From JADJLQ01 sp964405735 (GTDB lineage Bacteria; Bacteroidota; Bacteroidia; Chitinophagales; Saprospiraceae), in the NCBI GenBank assembly GCA_964405735.1, contig CAYOPD010000006.1, positions 9,307-73,306 of the forward strand: 64,000 nt of DNA. Direction: 5' to 3'. The translations under genes were made by a program, and so were the position numbers. Below the pieces are notes generated by a model. The model was not told the DNA's origin. It searched no databases and was given only the letters and a program-made list of their open reading frames with translations. Of this stretch, positions 26,850 to 36,064 are shown piece after piece (positions within the stretch are counted from its first letter, which is position 1; every line of letters starts with the position of its first letter).

Positions 26850-27985
26850 TGTTTGACAGCGGGACTTTGCAATTGGCGAAAATCGCCGGGATCCCCATCC
26901 GCCTTCATTGGAGTTTTATGCTCATTTTTTTATGGGTGGGATACAATGGCTGGCAGGACCGGATTTCCATGTTACAGATTCTCTATCTGGAATTATATGT
27001 CATTACCTTATTTTTTTGTGTCCTGTTGCACGAATATGGCCATGCCCTGGTGGCCAGGAAATTTGGCCATAAGACCAGGGATATCCTGCTGACTCCGATC
27101 GGAGGTATAGCCCGCCTGGAAAGCATCAGTGAAAAACCCTCCCAGGAATTCTGGATAGCCATCGCTGGGCCGATGGTCAATATTGTCATTGCCCTGATCC
27201 TGGGCGCCGCCATGCTTCTTTCCGGGCCTTCGGAGTTTTTTGAAAGGGCCGCCGCTTTTCCGGAGTCGGATGCCAGCCTCAAATCGTTCATCCCGCTGAC
27301 CATGGTTTCCAATGTGATCCTCGCTGTTTTTAACTTCATACCTGCCTTCCCGATGGACGGAGGGAGGATCCTCCGGGCCCTGCTTTCGATGAAATGGTCC
27401 AGGCTCAGATCGACCTGGATTGCAGCCCGCATTGGCCAGGTTTTCGCCCTGGTTTTTCTGATCTTTGCCGCTTCGCAAGGGCACTGGATGCTGATCCTGG
27501 TGAGCATATTTATCTTTTTTACCGCGGCCAGTGAATTGAAGCAGGTGCAGTGGGAATCCGTGCTTGACCGTAAAAAGGCGGGAGATCTTATGCTCTCGCA
27601 GTTTACCACGCTTAATGCAGATTCCCCCATGGCCATCCCGATGGAATTGATTCAGAGAGGAATGGAGCGGAATTTTATCGTGCTGAAAGACGGCCAGTTG
27701 TTCGGTAGCCTGGCCATGTCTGACATCATCGATGCCATGAAGAAAAATGGCCACGGGCAAATGATCGGAGAATATACACATCCTAACCTTCAACCGGTGA
27801 CCCCCGAGCAAAACCTCAAGAAAGTATTGCACCAGATGCAGGCCACCGGCCACCCCCTCCTGCCTGTGATCCACCTGGAAGGCATCACCGGTGTAATCGA
27901 TGAAAACCAGATTAACAAGTATGTCGAAATCCAGCTCAAGGCCGGAACGGACCGGTTGCTGGCACGGGAAAAACCCTTAAATTGA
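26849..27985 (+). CDS. Site-2-type M50 metalloprotease with CBS domains
   Basis: 378 residues from ATG 26849. SpoIVFB/S2P-like fold with about six membrane helices; the zinc motif HEYGH lies at residues 61-65 in TM2 and the third ligand in FNFIPAFPMDGGRILR (Asp170). A cytoplasmic tail from about 245 resembles a CBS pair (GDLMLSQFTTLNADSPMAIPMELIQ; HPLLPVIHLEGITGVIDENQI), known in this family to sense nucleotides. It would cleave membrane-embedded substrates such as anti-sigma factors; no such factor is adjacent. Coupled to acyl-CoA dehydrogenase by a TGATG overlap. Confidence 0.88.
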   Translation: MFDSGTLQLAKIAGIPIRLHWSFMLIFLWVGYNGWQDRISMLQILYLELYVITLFFCVLLHEYGHALVARKFGHKTRDILLTPIGGIARLESISEKPSQEFWIAIAGPMVNIVIALILGAAMLLSGPSEFFERAAAFPESDASLKSFIPLTMVSNVILAVFNFIPAFPMDGGRILRALLSMKWSRLRSTWIAARIGQVFALVFLIFAASQGHWMLILVSIFIFFTAASELKQVQWESVLDRKKAGDLMLSQFTTLNADSPMAIPMELIQRGMERNFIVLKDGQLFGSLAMSDIIDAMKKNGHGQMIGEYTHPNLQPVTPEQNLKKVLHQMQATGHPLLPVIHLEGITGVIDENQINKYVEIQLKAGTDRLLAREKPLN

Positions 27986-28007
27986 AAAGCGTTTTTATCC
28001 TGTTTGT

Positions 28008-29273
28008 ATGGAGACCTATGGTAAAATTCTTTTAGTGGCCATGCCGGCCTTCCTGCTCCTGGTCCTGTTTGAAAAATGGTATGGCTGGAAGAAAGGAATG
28101 GATACCGTAAGGAACCTGGACATGATCTCCTCCCTGAGTTCCGGGGTGACCAATGTGGTAAAGGATGTGCTTGGGCTGAGTGTGGGCATCATCAGTTATG
28201 GCTGGATGGTGGATCGCCTGGCCGTCGTCCACGTTCAAAACTCCCTGGCCATTTATGCCATTGCCTTTCTGGCTCTGGATTTTTCCGGGTATTGGGTGCA
28301 CCGCATTGCTCACGAATACAATTTTTTCTGGAACAACCACATCATCCATCATAGCAGTGAAGAGTTCAATCTGGCCTGCGCGCTCAGGCAGAGCATTTCA
28401 GTCTTTGTAAGGTTGTTTACTTTTTTCCTGTTGCCCGCGGCCCTGGTCGGGGTCCCGGGTGAGGTCATTGCCGTAGTGGCACCCCTCCATCTTTTTGCCC
28501 AGTTTTGGTATCACACCCGGCATATCGGCAGAATGGGTTTCCTGGAAAAAATCATCGTAACCCCTTCCCATCACCGGGTTCATCATGCCATCAATCCGGA
28601 GTACCTGGATAAAAATTATTCTCAAATCTTTATCTGGTGGGACAAGTGGTTCGGTACTTTTCAACCCGAGTTGGATCATATACCGCCAGTATACGGCATC
28701 ACCCGACCGGTACATACCTGGAACCCGATCAAAATCAATTTTCAGCATCTCTGGTTGCTGATCCGGGATGCCTGGCAGACGGCCAGTTGGAAAGATAAAC
28801 TGCGGATCTGGATCATGCCCACCGGCTGGCGTCCGGCAGATGTGGCAGCAAGGCACGAGGTGTATAAGATCGGTGATGTTTATCATTTTGAAAAATACGA
28901 TACCAAAGCTTCCGCTGCCCTTCAGATCTGGACCTGGATTCAACTGGTGGTCCTTCTGCTTCTTACAAGCTATTTATTCGGCAACATCGCGGCCATCAAC
29001 GAGCTGAATCCCTGGCACATCTATCTCTATGGCCTTTTTTTGTTTGTATTTGTTTATGCCTTTACAGAGCTCATGGACCGTAATCCGAAGGCCTGGATAC
29101 CGGAAAGTTTCAAAGCGTTGTTAGGCGCCTATTTTCTGATTGCTCAGGGAGATTGGTTCCTCGCTTCTTCGTTATGGACTTTTATTCCTGTGATGCTGGC
29201 CGCCTATTTGGGGATTTCATTAGCGGTCACCTTGTACTTCGTGAGAAGACACCGTAAAGAAGATGGGAGATAG
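28008..29273 (+). CDS. Sterol desaturase / fatty acid hydroxylase superfamily membrane protein (AGMO-like)
   Basis: 421 residues, multiple membrane helices. The di-iron histidine clusters are complete: HRIAHE (about 103-108), HIIHHSSEE (about 115) and HHRVHH (about 190-195). The layout with a long C-terminal membrane region resembles alkylglycerol monooxygenase/TMEM195-like proteins more than the short desaturases. It hydroxylates or desaturates a lipid at the membrane surface; the substrate is unknown. It starts 22 nt after the protease gene, so the three genes 25683-29273 probably form one unit, possibly concerned with membrane lipids. Confidence 0.87.
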   Translation: METYGKILLVAMPAFLLLVLFEKWYGWKKGMDTVRNLDMISSLSSGVTNVVKDVLGLSVGIISYGWMVDRLAVVHVQNSLAIYAIAFLALDFSGYWVHRIAHEYNFFWNNHIIHHSSEEFNLACALRQSISVFVRLFTFFLLPAALVGVPGEVIAVVAPLHLFAQFWYHTRHIGRMGFLEKIIVTPSHHRVHHAINPEYLDKNYSQIFIWWDKWFGTFQPELDHIPPVYGITRPVHTWNPIKINFQHLWLLIRDAWQTASWKDKLRIWIMPTGWRPADVAARHEVYKIGDVYHFEKYDTKASAALQIWTWIQLVVLLLLTSYLFGNIAAINELNPWHIYLYGLFLFVFVYAFTELMDRNPKAWIPESFKALLGAYFLIAQGDWFLASSLWTFIPVMLAAYLGISLAVTLYFVRRHRKEDGR

Positions 29274-29554
29274 AAGTTGGAGTTGGAAGTTGGAAGATTT
29301 TTTCTTATTTTGTATTGAGACACACATATTTATTCATTAAGAACACACTTTCATGCGATTTGAAGGTCTACTGGCCTGGCAAGAGGCGAGGAGTTTGATA
29401 AAAATGATTTTCGAAATGACAAAAGAAAATTCGATCGAAAAGGACTACCGCCTAAATAAAGTGGGGAAGCTAATCACAGGACTTCTCCAGTCCACTCAAA
29501 AAAGGTTAGAAGATAGGAGATAGGAGAGTGGGAGACCCCCAACTTCCAACTTCT
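29272..29554. repeat. Tandem/inverted word repeat flanking a gene remnant
   Basis: Left arm 29272-29293 is built of AGAAGTTGG/AGTTGG words; right arm 29539-29554 (CCAACTTCCAACTTCT) is the reverse complement of AGAAGTTGGAAGTTGG. Next to the right arm is a second word in tandem (AGATAGG, about 29510-29526). The arms overlap the stop codons of the two convergent genes and enclose the four-helix-bundle remnant. Confidence 0.65.
29353..29523 (+). pseudogene. Internally deleted four-helix-bundle (23S rRNA intervening-sequence type) protein
   Basis: 56-codon frame. The first part, FEGLLAWQEARSLIKMIFEMT, matches helix 1 of the four-helix-bundle proteins (pattern F-x-x-L-x-x-W-Q-x-A), and the end, KVGKLITGLLQSTQKR, matches the last helix (VxKMLxGLIxSL). 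The middle two helices (the SIPxNIAEG region) are missing, so about half the usual 115-125 residues is gone. The frame is intact and a TTATTTTG promoter-like box lies 40 nt upstream (29305-29312). Probably a decayed copy; could be a reshaped small protein. Confidence 0.55.
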
Positions 29555-30938
29555 AATTCCCAACCTCATTCGATTCAATGACTCTGTGATACCATTCCGC
29601 AGAAGCCTTAGGGATACGATTCAGCGCCTGGTCCACATAGGTGATGCCGAATTTTTTGCTATACCCTGAGGCCCATTCGAAATTGTCCATCAGGGACCAT
29701 ATAAAGTAACCGCGAACATCGACGCCGGATTCAATGGCCTCAGCCATGGCCCGGACATACCCTTTGAAAAAATCAATCCGCTCCGGGTCTTGGATCCGTC
29801 CATCTGTGGGTTGATCTTCGAAGGCACAACCATTTTCCGTGATATAAATGGGAGGATTCCCGTAACGATCGGAGATCCACGACAACAATTTCCTGAAGCC
29901 CCAGGGCACAATGGCCCATTGCATGGAGGTGAGTTTCCAGTCCTTGGAGACGCTGAGGTTGACATCCTGGTCTTCGGACAAGCCCCCGTTGCCATAAACA
30001 TTGCCAGCCTCCGTCTTGCCGGAAGCATCCGATGCATACATGGTGGTATAGTGATTGAGTCCGAAAAAATCAGAGGAGCCCCGGATCAGATTTTGTTCAT
30101 CAGGACTAAAAACCGGAAGCTTTGATCCAAGCCTTTGTTTCATGACTTCCGGATAATCCCCTTTGTAAATTGGATCGGCAAACCAGGCCAGGAAAAATTC
30201 CAGGGCCCGTTGAGCGGCATCCCGGTCCGCCGGTGTTGCAGTGAGGGGTTCCCTCCAATCACAGTTGTTGGTGATCCCGATCCGGCCTTGTTGATTCGGC
30301 TGAAAATTTTCACGGTATATTTTCACGGCTTTAGCGTGGGCCAGGAGCAAATGATGGCCAGCCCGATAAGGCAGGGTATTCGATTTTTTACCCGGGGCAA
30401 ATATTCCTAGTCCATATCCGAGTATGGCTACCACCCAGGGTTCGTTGATGGTGATCCAGTTTTTTACCCGGTCTCCAAAATGGGTGAAACAAACCGAAGC
30501 AAATTCAGCGAAAGCTTCAATGGTCTCGGCTCCCAGCCAGCCATCGTGTTCCATTTCAAGGGCGGCGGGTAGGTCCCAGTGATACAAGGTGACCCAGGGG
30601 ATGATGTCCCTTTGAATCAAACCATCGATGAGCCGGTTATAAAATTCGATGCCCTTTGGATTGATATCGCCCCGCCCGGAAGGAAGAATCCGGGGCCAGG
30701 ATATCGAAAAGCGATATGCGCGGATCCCTATTTTTTTCATCAAATCGAGGTCCTCCTCCAGCCGGTGATAATGATCGCAGGCGGTATTGCCGTTTTCGTT
30801 GTTAAATACCCTGCCCGGGATCATGCAGAATACATCCCAGATCGAAGGGCCTTTGCCATCCTCCAGCCAGGCGCCTTCAATCTGATAGGCGGAAGTGGCT
30901 CCCCCCCATAAAAATCCTGCTGGAAATTTTTTATTCAT
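29553..30938 (-). CDS. bglB: GH1 beta-glucosidase
   Basis: 461 residues, standard for family GH1. N-terminal FLWGGATSAYQIEGAW, acid/base in WITINEPWVV (Glu166), FGLNHYTTMY, and nucleophile in IYITENG (Glu368); aglycone-site ESxxDNFEWASG-type sequence WSLMDNFEWASGYSKKFG near the end. No signal peptide, so it is cytoplasmic and cleaves imported beta-glucosides. It lies 17 nt behind the SSS symporter gene, which probably supplies the substrate. Its stop codon is inside the inverted repeat at 29539-29554. Confidence 0.95.
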   Translation of the reverse strand: MNKKFPAGFLWGGATSAYQIEGAWLEDGKGPSIWDVFCMIPGRVFNNENGNTACDHYHRLEEDLDLMKKIGIRAYRFSISWPRILPSGRGDINPKGIEFYNRLIDGLIQRDIIPWVTLYHWDLPAALEMEHDGWLGAETIEAFAEFASVCFTHFGDRVKNWITINEPWVVAILGYGLGIFAPGKKSNTLPYRAGHHLLLAHAKAVKIYRENFQPNQQGRIGITNNCDWREPLTATPADRDAAQRALEFFLAWFADPIYKGDYPEVMKQRLGSKLPVFSPDEQNLIRGSSDFFGLNHYTTMYASDASGKTEAGNVYGNGGLSEDQDVNLSVSKDWKLTSMQWAIVPWGFRKLLSWISDRYGNPPIYITENGCAFEDQPTDGRIQDPERIDFFKGYVRAMAEAIESGVDVRGYFIWSLMDNFEWASGYSKKFGITYVDQALNRIPKASAEWYHRVIESNEVGN

Positions 30939-30955
30939 GGCGGATGTAAGCCTTA

Positions 30956-32779
30956 TTAATCTTTGGGAAGTTTGTCAAACCAGGTGCGTTTGAGAATCAG
31001 GCTGCAAAGCAGCGCAATCCCCAGGCTCACCAGGAAGGGTACCGTCTTCAACAACACCAGGTAGATGGGAAAAATAACCAGTGCGGTCTGCCAGATGATG
31101 CCGATAAACACATTGAACATGTCCTTTTTGAACTCCTTATTTGCCACAAAGGAAGGATCTTCTGCAACCACCTTGTCGTGGATGGGTTTCCAGAACCCCC
31201 AGGGCCTGATATTTTTATAAAAGGCTTTCAGCACGGCTTCCTCCGTCGGAGGCGACAGATAGGTGCCGATGATGGCGCCGGCCAGAGCAAGCGCCAGCAT
31301 GAGCGGGAAGGTATACAGGTCCAAAACGCCCGGGAATATAAAACGGAAGGTGAGTGCCGGGACCAGGCCGCCCACCATACCCCAGAAAAAACCGCTGCCG
31401 TTGAACCTCCACCAATACCACTTAAGCACATTGGAGGCTACATAGGACCCGTAGGCTGCGGATACGATCCATTGCAGGATGTCGTTCACGTCCTTGGCAA
31501 AAAATCCAAGAATAAAACTGAGGAAAACCATGGACAGGCCCGCGGCCCAGTTGATGGTCCTGATCCGGGCGTTGTCCGCTTTCGGGTTGATGAATTTCAG
31601 GTATATGTCATTCACGATATAAGCCTGGGTGGCATTGAGGGTGCCGGCAAAGGTGCCCATGAAAGCGGCGATCAGACCGGCTAAAAGGAGGCCCATCAAT
31701 CCGGAAGGCACAAACTGGCTGATCGCGGAGGGCAGAATTTGTTCAAAATCAATCTGGCCTCCCGACTGGAGGTCGAGCTGGTTATAAAATATAATGCCCA
31801 AAACGGCAAATCCCGCAATCATAAAATAACGGGCCGGCATCAATATGACACTGACCGATCCGCTCATCAGGGCAGCTTCCCTTGGAGAGCGGGTAGAGAG
31901 GATTTTCTGCATGTCATAGGTGGGGGCGGGACCGGCGAAAGAAACCAGGAGGCCCTTGATCAGCATCATGGTAAAAAAAATGCTGAAGAGCGAATAGCCA
32001 TCACCGGCGATTTTTTCATTGACCTCCGGGATGATCTGGCTCCAGTCAAGGTCAAGCCGGTGGCCAAAGAACGGGCTCATCCAGCCATCCGGTACCACCA
32101 GGGTATTGGCCGCAATGGCATTCATGGCGATTACCCCGATGATGATCCCGGAAATGGCCATCAGGCAATATTGGATCACATCGGCCCACACAATGCTCAG
32201 CATGCCTCCAATAAGGGAATAAAAAATGGCAAACAGGGTAAAACAAATCCCGTAAAAATGGGGGACGAATTCAGCCGGTATATCAAAGGGAATATAGGCG
32301 GATACCACCTCCCAGGGAATGAAGATTTCAATGAATTTACCAATTCCTATAAAACCATAGGCCAGGTAACCCAGCCCCAGGATGATGGCAAAGACCACTA
32401 TGACGATATGGGATTGCATGGCTCCCCGCCCGCTGAAACGCGTCGCCAGCCATTCTGCTCCGGTGGTCACCCCGGACCGCCTGAGCCAGATGCTAAGGAA
32501 GATCATCAGGAAGATCTGGTTGAACACCGGCCATAGCCAGGGTAGCCAGACACTTTTGAGCCCGTAAACAAAAAGCAGCATGACCAGCCATACTGTTCCG
32601 CTGATGTCAAACATGCCCGATGCATTCGAAAGGCCAAGCAGATACCAGGGCATCGTATTTCCCCCGAGCAGGTAGTTGGCTTTGTTTTTAGAAGCCCGTT
32701 TGCGCAAAACAAGCCCAATGACCACCGTTGCGCTCAGGTAAAGCAATAGGATGACCAGATCGAGGGTTGAAATTTTCAT
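30956..32779 (-). CDS. Sodium:solute symporter (SSS family), probably sugar uptake
   Basis: 607 residues with about 14 membrane helices. SSS signatures: LVLRKRASKNKANYLLGGNTMPWYLLGLS at the N-terminus, NASGMFDISGT with TM1 unwinding residues, and LLLAGLIAAFMGTFAGTLNATQAYIVNDIY (Na2-site helix, about 375-400). The C-terminal extension with extra helices is typical of Bacteroidota sugar symporters (SglT-like). Cotranscribed with GH1 downstream and Gfo/Idh upstream (74 nt), which points to glycoside or sugar import. Inner membrane. Confidence 0.9.
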   Translation of the reverse strand: MKISTLDLVILLLYLSATVVIGLVLRKRASKNKANYLLGGNTMPWYLLGLSNASGMFDISGTVWLVMLLFVYGLKSVWLPWLWPVFNQIFLMIFLSIWLRRSGVTTGAEWLATRFSGRGAMQSHIVIVVFAIILGLGYLAYGFIGIGKFIEIFIPWEVVSAYIPFDIPAEFVPHFYGICFTLFAIFYSLIGGMLSIVWADVIQYCLMAISGIIIGVIAMNAIAANTLVVPDGWMSPFFGHRLDLDWSQIIPEVNEKIAGDGYSLFSIFFTMMLIKGLLVSFAGPAPTYDMQKILSTRSPREAALMSGSVSVILMPARYFMIAGFAVLGIIFYNQLDLQSGGQIDFEQILPSAISQFVPSGLMGLLLAGLIAAFMGTFAGTLNATQAYIVNDIYLKFINPKADNARIRTINWAAGLSMVFLSFILGFFAKDVNDILQWIVSAAYGSYVASNVLKWYWWRFNGSGFFWGMVGGLVPALTFRFIFPGVLDLYTFPLMLALALAGAIIGTYLSPPTEEAVLKAFYKNIRPWGFWKPIHDKVVAEDPSFVANKEFKKDMFNVFIGIIWQTALVIFPIYLVLLKTVPFLVSLGIALLCSLILKRTWFDKLPKD

Positions 32780-32853
32780 GACGGATTTTTGGGGTTGTCA
32801 ATCTGAAATGAGGTCATAAACAACAGCGGTGAAATCAGACTATTCCCGCCAGG

Positions 32854-34167
32854 TCAAACCACCGGTTCCCAGCCTTTTTGATACTTTCTGTTCCATAAAG
32901 CCATTGCCCCTTTGTCTTTTAATACATGGCCGTTGCTGGGATCGCAATGGAGGGTCCGTCCGGTCCGGTGGGCGATATTGGCCAGGTGGCAGAGCAACAC
33001 GCTTTTTGAAGCATCTTCGACCGGGGAGTTGAGTTTGGAATTACCGCGGATCGTTTCTACAAAATTTTCAAGGTGCAGTTTATCCAGTTGTGCAGCGGGG
33101 CTTACGGGATTGGATGGATCCACCGCAACTCTGGCGTCAACATGATCCATGAGCTTATTGTTCAGATCATATACTTTGTAGGAACCACCACCATCGTTGA
33201 CCAAAGTGCCCTGGGTTCCATGTACGATAAAGCCCCTGCCGCTGCCCTCTATCGGATAATCGTTGCAACTTCTTCCTTCCCAGGTGATGTTTTTGCCGGA
33301 ACCGAATTCCCAGCCTGCAGTCTGAGTGTCCGGCGTTTCCCAATCATCTTTATAAGCGTACCTGCCCCCGGTGGAGGTCACCCGTGTTGGGAAATCAACT
33401 CCCAGAAACCAGCGGGCGCAATCGACTTCGTGGGTTCCGTTGTTGCAGGCTTCTCCCGTGCCCCAGTGCCAGAACCAATGCCAGTTGTAGTGAACGAGAT
33501 TGTCTTTATAGGCCATGCGGGGCGCTGGGCCCTGCCAGAGATCAAAATCCAGGGTAGAGGGTACGGGGATCACTTTTCCGGTACCAATGGGTTTTCGTTT
33601 GTTGGTATACCAGGTTTTTACAAAATAGGGGTCACCGATCAATCCTTCTTTTACCCTTTTAACGGCCTCAATCAGGGTGGGGTAGGACCTGCGCTGGTTG
33701 CCCATCTGGATCAGCGGTTTGTGTTTTTTGGACGCCATCACCAGCATTTCTCCTTCTCCGGGATTGTACCCGCAGGGTTTTTCGACATATACATGTTTTC
33801 CATTGGCTACACCAAGTAAGGCAGCCGGCGTGTGCCAGTGGTCCGGCGTGGCAATGGCTATGGCATCGAGATCGCCTTGGGTCACCAGTTTCCGGATGTC
33901 CTTGATCACGGTGGGTGTTTTTCCCGTGGACTTAAGGGCTTTTATTCCATTGGCAATCGCCTGGTCTTCCACATCACAGATATAGGCCACTTCCACATTG
34001 CCCAGTTTGGCAAAATATTCAGCCAGCCAGGAACCGCGGCTGTTGACACCGGCCACTCCGATCACTACTTTATTGGATGGGGCTTGTTTGCCAAGAATCG
34101 GAAAAGGCAGAAGGGTAATCCCGGCAAGGGAACTTCCGTATTTCAAAAATGACCTTCTTTTAATCAT
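32854..34167 (-). CDS. Tat-exported Gfo/Idh/MocA oxidoreductase
   Basis: 437 residues. Tat-like signal KRRSFLKYGSSLAGITLLPFPILG; Rossmann start VVIGVAGVNSRGSWLAEYF; VEKPCGYNPGEG at about residue 130; QMGNQRRSYPTLIEAV; substrate segment HYNWHWFWHWGTGEACNNGTHEVDCARWFLG. Overall it is a close relative of the protein at 12228-13580, sharing every motif in the same order. It precedes a symporter and a beta-glucosidase, so an oxidised or epimerised glycoside as pathway intermediate is plausible. Actual substrate unknown. Confidence 0.86.
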   Translation of the reverse strand: MIKRRSFLKYGSSLAGITLLPFPILGKQAPSNKVVIGVAGVNSRGSWLAEYFAKLGNVEVAYICDVEDQAIANGIKALKSTGKTPTVIKDIRKLVTQGDLDAIAIATPDHWHTPAALLGVANGKHVYVEKPCGYNPGEGEMLVMASKKHKPLIQMGNQRRSYPTLIEAVKRVKEGLIGDPYFVKTWYTNKRKPIGTGKVIPVPSTLDFDLWQGPAPRMAYKDNLVHYNWHWFWHWGTGEACNNGTHEVDCARWFLGVDFPTRVTSTGGRYAYKDDWETPDTQTAGWEFGSGKNITWEGRSCNDYPIEGSGRGFIVHGTQGTLVNDGGGSYKVYDLNNKLMDHVDARVAVDPSNPVSPAAQLDKLHLENFVETIRGNSKLNSPVEDASKSVLLCHLANIAHRTGRTLHCDPSNGHVLKDKGAMALWNRKYQKGWEPVV

Positions 34168-34207
34168 GAGTTAAGGCATTGAAAAGTTAAGAGGCTAATA
34201 TAATACA

Positions 34208-34774
34208 TTATTCGATCGGCCGGACCACTCTGCAAGGATTGCCCATGGCTAAAACACCGTTCGGAATATCTTTTGTCACGACGCTGCCCGCTCCTATGGT
34301 ACAATCTTTTCCAATATTGACACCAGGCATTATTCGGGTGCCCCCGCCGATCCATGCGCGGTCTCCTATATTCACCGGTTTGCTCTGTGTGATATAGCCT
34401 GCATTATCCGGTTTTAGCCGGTCCTTCGAAGCCAGGGGGTGATAGGCGGTATAGATATGCACCCCCGGGCCAATCAATACCTGATCCCCCAGGGTGATGG
34501 TATTGCTGTCGAGCCATACGGCCTGGGTATGGATGAAACAATGGGCCCCGATGTGGATGGACTTTCCATAATCGCAATAAAATGGGGATTCAATCCAGGA
34601 TCCCTCACCAATGCTTCCAAATAAGGAAACCAGCATGGCAAACCGGCCCGGTTCATCCGGTAGGCCTGCATTGAAGGATTGTAATATTCTTTTGCACGAA
34701 TAATAGAGCGCCAGCAATTCCGGATCGCGGCTGTTGTATTCATACCCGGCCCGCATTTTTTCAATTTCTTTCAT
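34208..34774 (-). CDS. Maltose/galactoside O-acetyltransferase family (hexapeptide repeat)
   Basis: 188 residues. N-terminal Mac domain (KMRAGYEYNSRDPELLALYYSCKRILQSFN) followed by a left-handed beta-helix of hexapeptide repeats (IHIGAHCFIHTQAVWLDSN; VNIGDRAWIGGGTRIMPGVNIG; CTIGAGSVVTKDIPNGVLAMG). The catalytic His is in IYTAYHPL. It acetylates sugars with acetyl-CoA in the cytoplasm. First gene of the minus-strand operon running down to GH1, 40 nt ahead of the Gfo/Idh gene; acetylation may detoxify non-metabolised sugars. Confidence 0.9.
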   Translation of the reverse strand: MKEIEKMRAGYEYNSRDPELLALYYSCKRILQSFNAGLPDEPGRFAMLVSLFGSIGEGSWIESPFYCDYGKSIHIGAHCFIHTQAVWLDSNTITLGDQVLIGPGVHIYTAYHPLASKDRLKPDNAGYITQSKPVNIGDRAWIGGGTRIMPGVNIGKDCTIGAGSVVTKDIPNGVLAMGNPCRVVRPIE

Positions 34775-34800
34775 AGAACAGATAAAATAAAGAAATAGCT

Positions 34801-34838
34801 TTAATTCCTTAATTCTTAATTTTTTTAATTTTTAATTC
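34801..34838. repeat. TTAATTC/TTAATTT word repeat in divergent promoter region
   Basis: Tandem copies of TTAATTC and TTAATTT fill most of the 67-nt gap between the acetyltransferase and alcohol dehydrogenase starts. The word is the reverse complement of GAATTAA, repeated at the scaffold gap near 61.6 kb. Confidence 0.5.
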
Positions 34839-34841
34839 AAA

Positions 34842-35891
34842 ATGAAGGCCCTCACCTTTAACGGCATTGGTTCAATCCGCTATGAAGAGATACCGGATCC
34901 GGTCCTGATCAACGATGACGACGTCATTGTCCATACGGAACATTGTGCCATCTGCGGTTCGGATCTTCATGTTTTGCACGGCAGGGAGCAGGGCATTGAC
35001 CTTCACACTGCCATGGGCCATGAATTTACCGGTGAAGTGGTGGAAGTGGGTAAAAAGGTTGGCCGCTTTCGGCCCGGCGATAAAGTGGTCAGCCCTTTCA
35101 CTACAGCTTGCGGAAAATGTTATTATTGTCTACATGGCCTCAGTGCGCGCTGCATCCACAATCAGATATATGGCTGGGTGCAAAACGGGACAGGTTTGCA
35201 GGGCGGCCAGGCTGAATATGTAAGGGTGCCATTGGCTAACTCGACCCTGATCAACTATGAGGAATATGATTTATCCGGCGAGCTTGCCCTGCTTGCCGGA
35301 GATGTTTTCAGTACCGGTTATTTCGGAGCCAGCATGGCCGAGGTGAAAAAGGGTGGGTCGGTAGTGGTGATCGGATGCGGACCGGTGGGCCTGATGGCGG
35401 TCTACAGCGCACTGCTGATGGATGCGGGGAAGATCCTGGCGGTGGATACCATTGATCGACGTCTTCAGTTTGCCAATAAAATGGGAGCCATCGCCCTGGA
35501 TGCCAGCCAACCGGTACGGGAGGCGGTTTTTCAATATACCGAAGGCCGTGGAGCGGATGCCGTGATCGAAGCAGTGGGTAGCGCTCCTGCCCAAAGGCTT
35601 GCCTTTGAGTTGGTCAGGCCCGGGGGAATTATAGCCACCATTGGAGTGCATACCACAGACCATTTTGTATTTAAACCTGCTGACGTATACAATAAGAACA
35701 TCACCTATAAAAGCGGCCGCTGCCCGGCACGGTCCCTGATGGAAACTACACTGCCGCTGCTCGCAGCCAATGTCCAAACCCTTTCCAATATCATCACCCA
35801 CCGGATGCATTTAAAAGAAGGCGTAAAGGCTTATGATATTTTTGATCAGAAAAAGGACGGATGTATAAAATTGATCCTGAGTACGGATTAG
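34842..35891 (+). CDS. Zinc-dependent medium-chain alcohol dehydrogenase
   Basis: 349 residues, MDR fold. Catalytic zinc ligands Cys38 (CAICGSD) and His60-Glu61 (GHEFTGEVVEVG); structural zinc cysteines in TTACGKCYYCLHGLSARC; nucleotide-binding VVVIGCGPVGLMAVYSALL (about 172-190) followed by an acidic Asp (VDTIDRR) that favours NAD. The substrate class resembles sorbitol/threonine/glutathione-independent formaldehyde dehydrogenases, not resolvable by eye. Divergent from the sugar operon. Confidence 0.88.
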   Translation: MKALTFNGIGSIRYEEIPDPVLINDDDVIVHTEHCAICGSDLHVLHGREQGIDLHTAMGHEFTGEVVEVGKKVGRFRPGDKVVSPFTTACGKCYYCLHGLSARCIHNQIYGWVQNGTGLQGGQAEYVRVPLANSTLINYEEYDLSGELALLAGDVFSTGYFGASMAEVKKGGSVVVIGCGPVGLMAVYSALLMDAGKILAVDTIDRRLQFANKMGAIALDASQPVREAVFQYTEGRGADAVIEAVGSAPAQRLAFELVRPGGIIATIGVHTTDHFVFKPADVYNKNITYKSGRCPARSLMETTLPLLAANVQTLSNIITHRMHLKEGVKAYDIFDQKKDGCIKLILSTD

Positions 35892-36064
35892 ATCAACAGG
35901 TGGTCCATTTGTTCACAAAAAGAAAAAACACCTGGGTATTGATTCATTAACCTTCGTTAAATTCAATTCGTGAAGAACTAACCTCTGTTTTGCCACGTTG
36001 CATTGATATCCCTGCAGTTGAAGGTGCGGGATATGGCGTTTCTATCTGAGGCGGTGTTCCCGCA

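Noticed and set aside
31178..32536. Plus-strand frames of 168 and 265 codons opposite the SSS symporter
   Set aside because: Antisense shadows rich in Gly/His/Asp, mirror images of hydrophobic codons; no homology.
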